Positions 12,923 to 13,581 of a stretch of DNA of 13,581 nucleotides are shown here, one piece after another. The number at the start of each line of letters is the position of its first letter. Positions within the stretch are counted from its first letter, which is position 1. Both the position numbers and the translations under genes were made by a program. The DNA is from CAZWUZ01 sp964637655 [NCBI: uncultured bacterium] (GTDB taxonomy: Bacteria > DAOPZR01): positions 1 to 13,581 of the forward strand of contig CAZWUZ010000080.1 in assembly GCA_964637655.1 (NCBI GenBank). Reading direction: 5' to 3'. The notes beneath the pieces were generated by a model that saw only the letters and a list, made by a program, of their open reading frames with translations, ran no database searches and was not told the origin of the DNA.

Positions 12923-13315
12923 TTACGCCTTCGCCTTCGCCGGCGCGCTCTTCTTGGCGCCACCGATCGACGGACGCGCGCCCTTCCAGCTGCGCGCGTT
13001 GGTGTGCGTGCGCTGTCCCCGCGTCGGCAGGCCCTTGCGGTGCCGCAGGCCGCGGTAGCAGGCGATATCCTTCAGCCGCTTCACGTTCTGCGCCACTTCG
13101 CTGCGCAGTTCGCCCTCGAGCTTGTATTCCTTCTCGAGAATCGCGCGAATCTTGTTCTCGTCCGCCGTCGTCAGCTTGCTGACCTCGGTCGCCGGCGGGA
13201 TGTTCGCCTGCGCACAGATCTTCGCCGCCGTCGCCGGACCCACCCCGTGGATGTAGGTCAGGGCGATGACAATGTGCTTCTTGCCGGGGATGTCGACCCC
13301 TGCGAATCGCGCCAT
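12923..13315 (-). CDS. rpsM: 30S ribosomal protein S13 (uS13)
   Basis: uS13 lies in the 30S head and contacts the P-site tRNA and the 50S subunit. The 130-residue protein begins MARFAGVDIPGKKHIVIAL and shows the H2TH-like region YIHGVGPATAAKIC (21-34) and the tRNA-contact tail CYRGLRHRKGLPTRGQRTHT (85-104). The Lys/Ala-rich end (KKSAPAKAKA) is a few residues longer than usual. It follows rpmJ by 13 bases and precedes rpsK by 12, the normal order. Confidence 0.97.
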   Translation of the reverse strand: MARFAGVDIPGKKHIVIALTYIHGVGPATAAKICAQANIPPATEVSKLTTADENKIRAILEKEYKLEGELRSEVAQNVKRLKDIACYRGLRHRKGLPTRGQRTHTNARSWKGARPSIGGAKKSAPAKAKA

Positions 13316-13328
13316 AGCGCTCCTCCTT

Positions 13329-13442
13329 TTACCCCTGCCGCTGCTTATGCTTCGGGTTGTCGCAAATAACCATCACCCGCCCGTGGCGCTTGATGATCTT
13401 GCACTTCTGACAGATCTTTTTGACCGATGCCCTGACTTTCAT
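13329..13442 (-). CDS. rpmJ: 50S ribosomal protein L36 (bL36), zinc-binding type
   Basis: A 37-residue protein beginning [19 protein letters not shown], with the zinc ligands CQKC (11-14), Cys27 and His32 in the CDNPKH segment. It has the exact family length. L36 of this C+ type stabilises the L7/L12-side rRNA of the large subunit. It lies between infA and rpsM, as in most bacteria. Confidence 0.96.
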   Translation of the reverse strand: MKVRASVKKICQKCKIIKRHGRVMVICDNPKHKQRQG

Positions 13443-13476
13443 GTCGCTCCCGTCCTTCGCTCTCCGCGTCCCGCCT

Positions 13477-13581
13477 CTATTTGTAGCGGTAGGTGACGCG
13501 CCCGCGCGTCAGGTCGTAGGGGGAAAGTTCCAGCCGCACGCGGTCCCCGGGCAGGATCTTGATGTACTGCATCCGCATCTT
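13477..13581 (-). CDS. infA: Translation initiation factor IF-1, 5' part outside the window
   Basis: Only the last 34 residues are in view: [20 protein letters not shown] followed by [14 protein letters not shown] and a TAG stop. This is the C-terminal half of the single OB-fold domain that sits in the ribosomal A site during initiation, nearly identical to the family consensus. It opens the block of infA-rpmJ-rpsM-rpsK-rpsD-rpoA-rplQ. Confidence 0.96.
   Translation of the reverse strand, partial: KMRMQYIKILPGDRVRLELSPYDLTRGRVTYRYK

Noticed and set aside
1-13581. Mobile, defence, CRISPR or biosynthetic cluster
   Set aside because: Every protein gene except the thioredoxin-like one belongs to a known housekeeping family; no transposase, integrase, direct-repeat array or composition break was seen.

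Overview
This window is a dense, high-GC bacterial housekeeping region. All genes but one are on the minus strand, so transcription runs from high to low coordinates. I see no insertion sequence, prophage, CRISPR array, integrase or defence module. The organism cannot be named from this alone. The order infC-rpmI-rplT-pheS-pheT-zapA followed by a 6S-like RNA resembles Proteobacteria and Desulfobacterota-type genomes, and the family II pyrophosphatase with CBS domains points towards lineages with anaerobic members. Both are weak hints.

Read in the direction of transcription, the window opens with the end of the spc/alpha ribosomal block: infA (cut by the edge), rpmJ, rpsM, rpsK, rpsD, rpoA, rplQ. 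A tRNA-Ala(GGC) follows, then a leader of about 130 nt that ends in an intrinsic terminator directly in front of infC. Next come infC, rpmI, rplT, pheS, pheT and zapA. These supply translation initiation factors, ribosomal proteins, the RNA polymerase alpha subunit, phenylalanyl-tRNA synthetase and a cell-division protein.

Below zapA is a stretch of about 240 nt without a protein gene. It looks like 6S RNA: a consensus-like promoter, a long-range closing stem, a hairpin on the 3' side of the central bubble, and a T7 tract. The T tract lies only about 11-14 nt before the next gene, a protein of two thioredoxin-like domains that each lack the nucleophilic cysteine. That gene overlaps rarA by the ATGA arrangement, and rarA is followed one base later by a CBS-domain family II pyrophosphatase. 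The three appear to form one translationally coupled unit.

At the low-coordinate end, dapB-like (plus strand) converges on the pyrophosphatase gene with a 2-base gap. It diverges from rpe (minus strand, cut by the window edge) over back-to-back sigma70-type promoters. The rpe promoter sits so close that its mRNA would be leaderless or nearly so from the first ATG.

The points most worth a second look are the tandem cysteine-depleted thioredoxin protein and its partners, the 6S RNA whose terminator doubles as a leader, the probable AUC start codon of infC behind a conditional terminator, and the atypical active site of the DapB-like protein.
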